Positions 63,154 to 64,000 of a stretch of DNA of 64,000 bases are shown piece after piece. This DNA is from Tenacibaculum adriaticum (GTDB taxonomy: Bacteria; Bacteroidota; Bacteroidia; Flavobacteriales; Flavobacteriaceae), in NCBI RefSeq assembly GCF_008124875.1, contig NZ_VNIA01000001.1:428943-492942 (forward strand), in the 5' to 3' direction. The notes beneath the pieces are model-generated. The model had not been told where the DNA came from and searched no databases. It saw only the letters and a program-made list of their open reading frames with translations. The translations under genes were made by a program, and so were the position numbers. The first letter of the stretch is position 1, and every line of letters begins with the position of its first letter.

Positions 63154-63588
63154 CTAAACTGCATTCACTTCTTTAATTGAAGACGTAAAATCCTCTAAAT
63201 CATTGTCATTCAATACTAAATGAATAGCTTCGTCACATACTTTTTCTACATTATCTGTAGGGAAATGTAAAGCAACAGCAATTTTTTGCATTAATTTAAC
63301 TTCTTCTTTACTTACTTCATCATCTGCAAAAACCATTTTTGTTAAACGGTATAAACGCTCTATTCTTTCGTCATAGCTTACAGGTGCGTTTACTGGATAT
63401 TTTTCAGGATTCTTTAAAATAAGTTTATATTCTTCCTCACTAATATTTAATCTTTCAGCAGTTCTATTTAACAACTTTTGTTCTCCTTCGGTAATTATAG
63501 TATCAGTTTTAGCTATTTTTACAATACTTGCAAAATGACCTACTTCTTGCTTGTGTTTCCCGTTTGAGTATAAATCAGATATCGACAT
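63154..63588 (-). CDS. TerB-like (tellurite-resistance-type) helical protein
   Basis: This 144-residue cytosolic helical protein matches the TerB/DjlA domain pattern (GHFASIVKIAKTDTIITEGE; LTKMVFADDEVSKEEVKLMQ), where aspartates and glutamates can bind metal. A role in tellurite resistance is not implied in flavobacteria. It is transcribed alone. Confidence 0.75.
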   Translation of the reverse strand: MSISDLYSNGKHKQEVGHFASIVKIAKTDTIITEGEQKLLNRTAERLNISEEEYKLILKNPEKYPVNAPVSYDERIERLYRLTKMVFADDEVSKEEVKLMQKIAVALHFPTDNVEKVCDEAIHLVLNDNDLEDFTSSIKEVNAV

Positions 63589-63680
63589 ATTTTTTGAATT
63601 TTCGACAAAAATAAAGGAAAATGAATGGTAAACTAAAATAAAATTATTGAAAACTTTACCTTTGCTTAAAATAGTTACCG

Positions 63681-64000
63681 TTGAGCAAGCAAACGATTGT
63701 TAATCACTACCAAAAATCTGCTAAAACAACGCAGGTTTTACAAGAGCTACAACACGATAAAAACCATTTTCAAATATCGAATTTGGTAGGGTCGTCGTTG
63801 TCTTTTGTTATTTCAGAAACGTTTAAAAAAGTAGATAAACCGTATTTGTTAATTTTTAACGATAAAGAAGAAGCGGCTTATTATTTAAATGATTTAGAAC
63901 AACTTCTAGGAGATAAAAATGTACTTTTTTATCCAGGGTCATACCGAAGACCTTATCAAATAGAAGAAACCGACAATGCTAATGTTTTATTGCGTTCGGA
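63681..64000 (+). CDS. mfd: Transcription-repair coupling factor, N-terminal part
   Basis: The frame starts at TTG 63681 (an in-frame stop lies two codons earlier) and stays open to the window end, giving 106 residues. It reads LVGSSLSFVISETFKKVDKP, LLIFNDKEEAAYYLNDLEQL and LFYPGSYRRPYQIEETDNAN, the start of the UvrB-like domain of Bacteroidota Mfd. Mfd removes RNA polymerase stalled at damage and recruits UvrA. The helicase part lies outside the window. Confidence 0.85.
   Translation, partial: MSKQTIVNHYQKSAKTTQVLQELQHDKNHFQISNLVGSSLSFVISETFKKVDKPYLLIFNDKEEAAYYLNDLEQLLGDKNVLFYPGSYRRPYQIEETDNANVLLRS

Noticed and set aside
1..64000. tRNA and rRNA genes
   Set aside because: I looked for tRNA T-loop and acceptor patterns and for conserved rRNA segments and found none, though a tool-based scan could not be run.

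Overview
The window is about 64 kb of an AT-rich chromosome from a member of the Bacteroidota, almost certainly a marine Flavobacteriaceae close to Tenacibaculum or Polaribacter. Evidence for this is the Bacteroidota -7 promoter motif TAnnTTTG in front of many genes, a type IX secretion (T9SS) type B sorting domain, CarboxypepD_reg-TonB receptors, a Bacteroidota-type sdhCAB operon, an anti-sigma/beta-barrel protein beside an ECF sigma factor, and a YbeY with the phylum's GYKD ending. I saw no rRNA or tRNA gene, no CRISPR array and no prophage. The family and genus are inferred from gene content only.

Region by region: 1-6.4 kb holds the end of an FAD oxidoreductase and a phytate-use locus (TPR/HTH membrane regulator, TonB receptor, beta-propeller phytase). 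6.5-11.8 kb holds a membrane MutS-like ATPase and sdhCAB. 11.9-13.6 kb is a mobile-looking cassette: an attC-like repeat plus a TPR-HEPN gene between inverted repeats. 13.7-33.1 kb is mostly core genome: OmpA and HhH envelope proteins, an ALDH7-type dehydrogenase, an asparaginase-like hydrolase, an ECF sigma/anti-sigma pair, glpD, gpsA, dut, recA, rpiB and others. 33.1-33.9 kb is a very AT-rich gap with DnaA-box-like words and a tiny membrane-protein gene. 33.9-40.3 kb holds rnr, tatA, an SPFH protein, DoxX, a porin-like barrel and a methyltransferase.

40.35-42.74 kb is the most striking part. It is a 2.4 kb gene-free region with eight 16-bp sites (TGTTCCTCGTGAAACA and two variants), each very close to the parS centromere consensus. 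It ends at mnmG, a gene that lies beside the origin in many bacteria. The last two intervals are a 411-bp tandem duplication, and each copy contains a broken glyoxalase/VOC-family gene. I read this as a centromere cluster, probably near the chromosome origin, that has grown by tandem duplication over dead gene sequence.

42.7-48.4 kb carries mnmG, ybeY and a large DUF4175-type protein. 48.4-56.9 kb is an accessory island between that gene and tcdA. It holds an orphan gene, a dead IS3-family element, a second attC-like repeat with a cassette gene, a GNAT-nitrilase fusion and a T9SS surface protein. In its middle a relic of the tcdA 3' end lies next to a relic of the DUF4175 gene 5' end, so the island looks like two alleles of one insertion hotspot lying in tandem. 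56.9-64 kb returns to core genes: tcdA, a TatD-family gene, an alpha/beta hydrolase, an SDR, gltX, two beta-barrel proteins, a TerB-like protein and the start of mfd.
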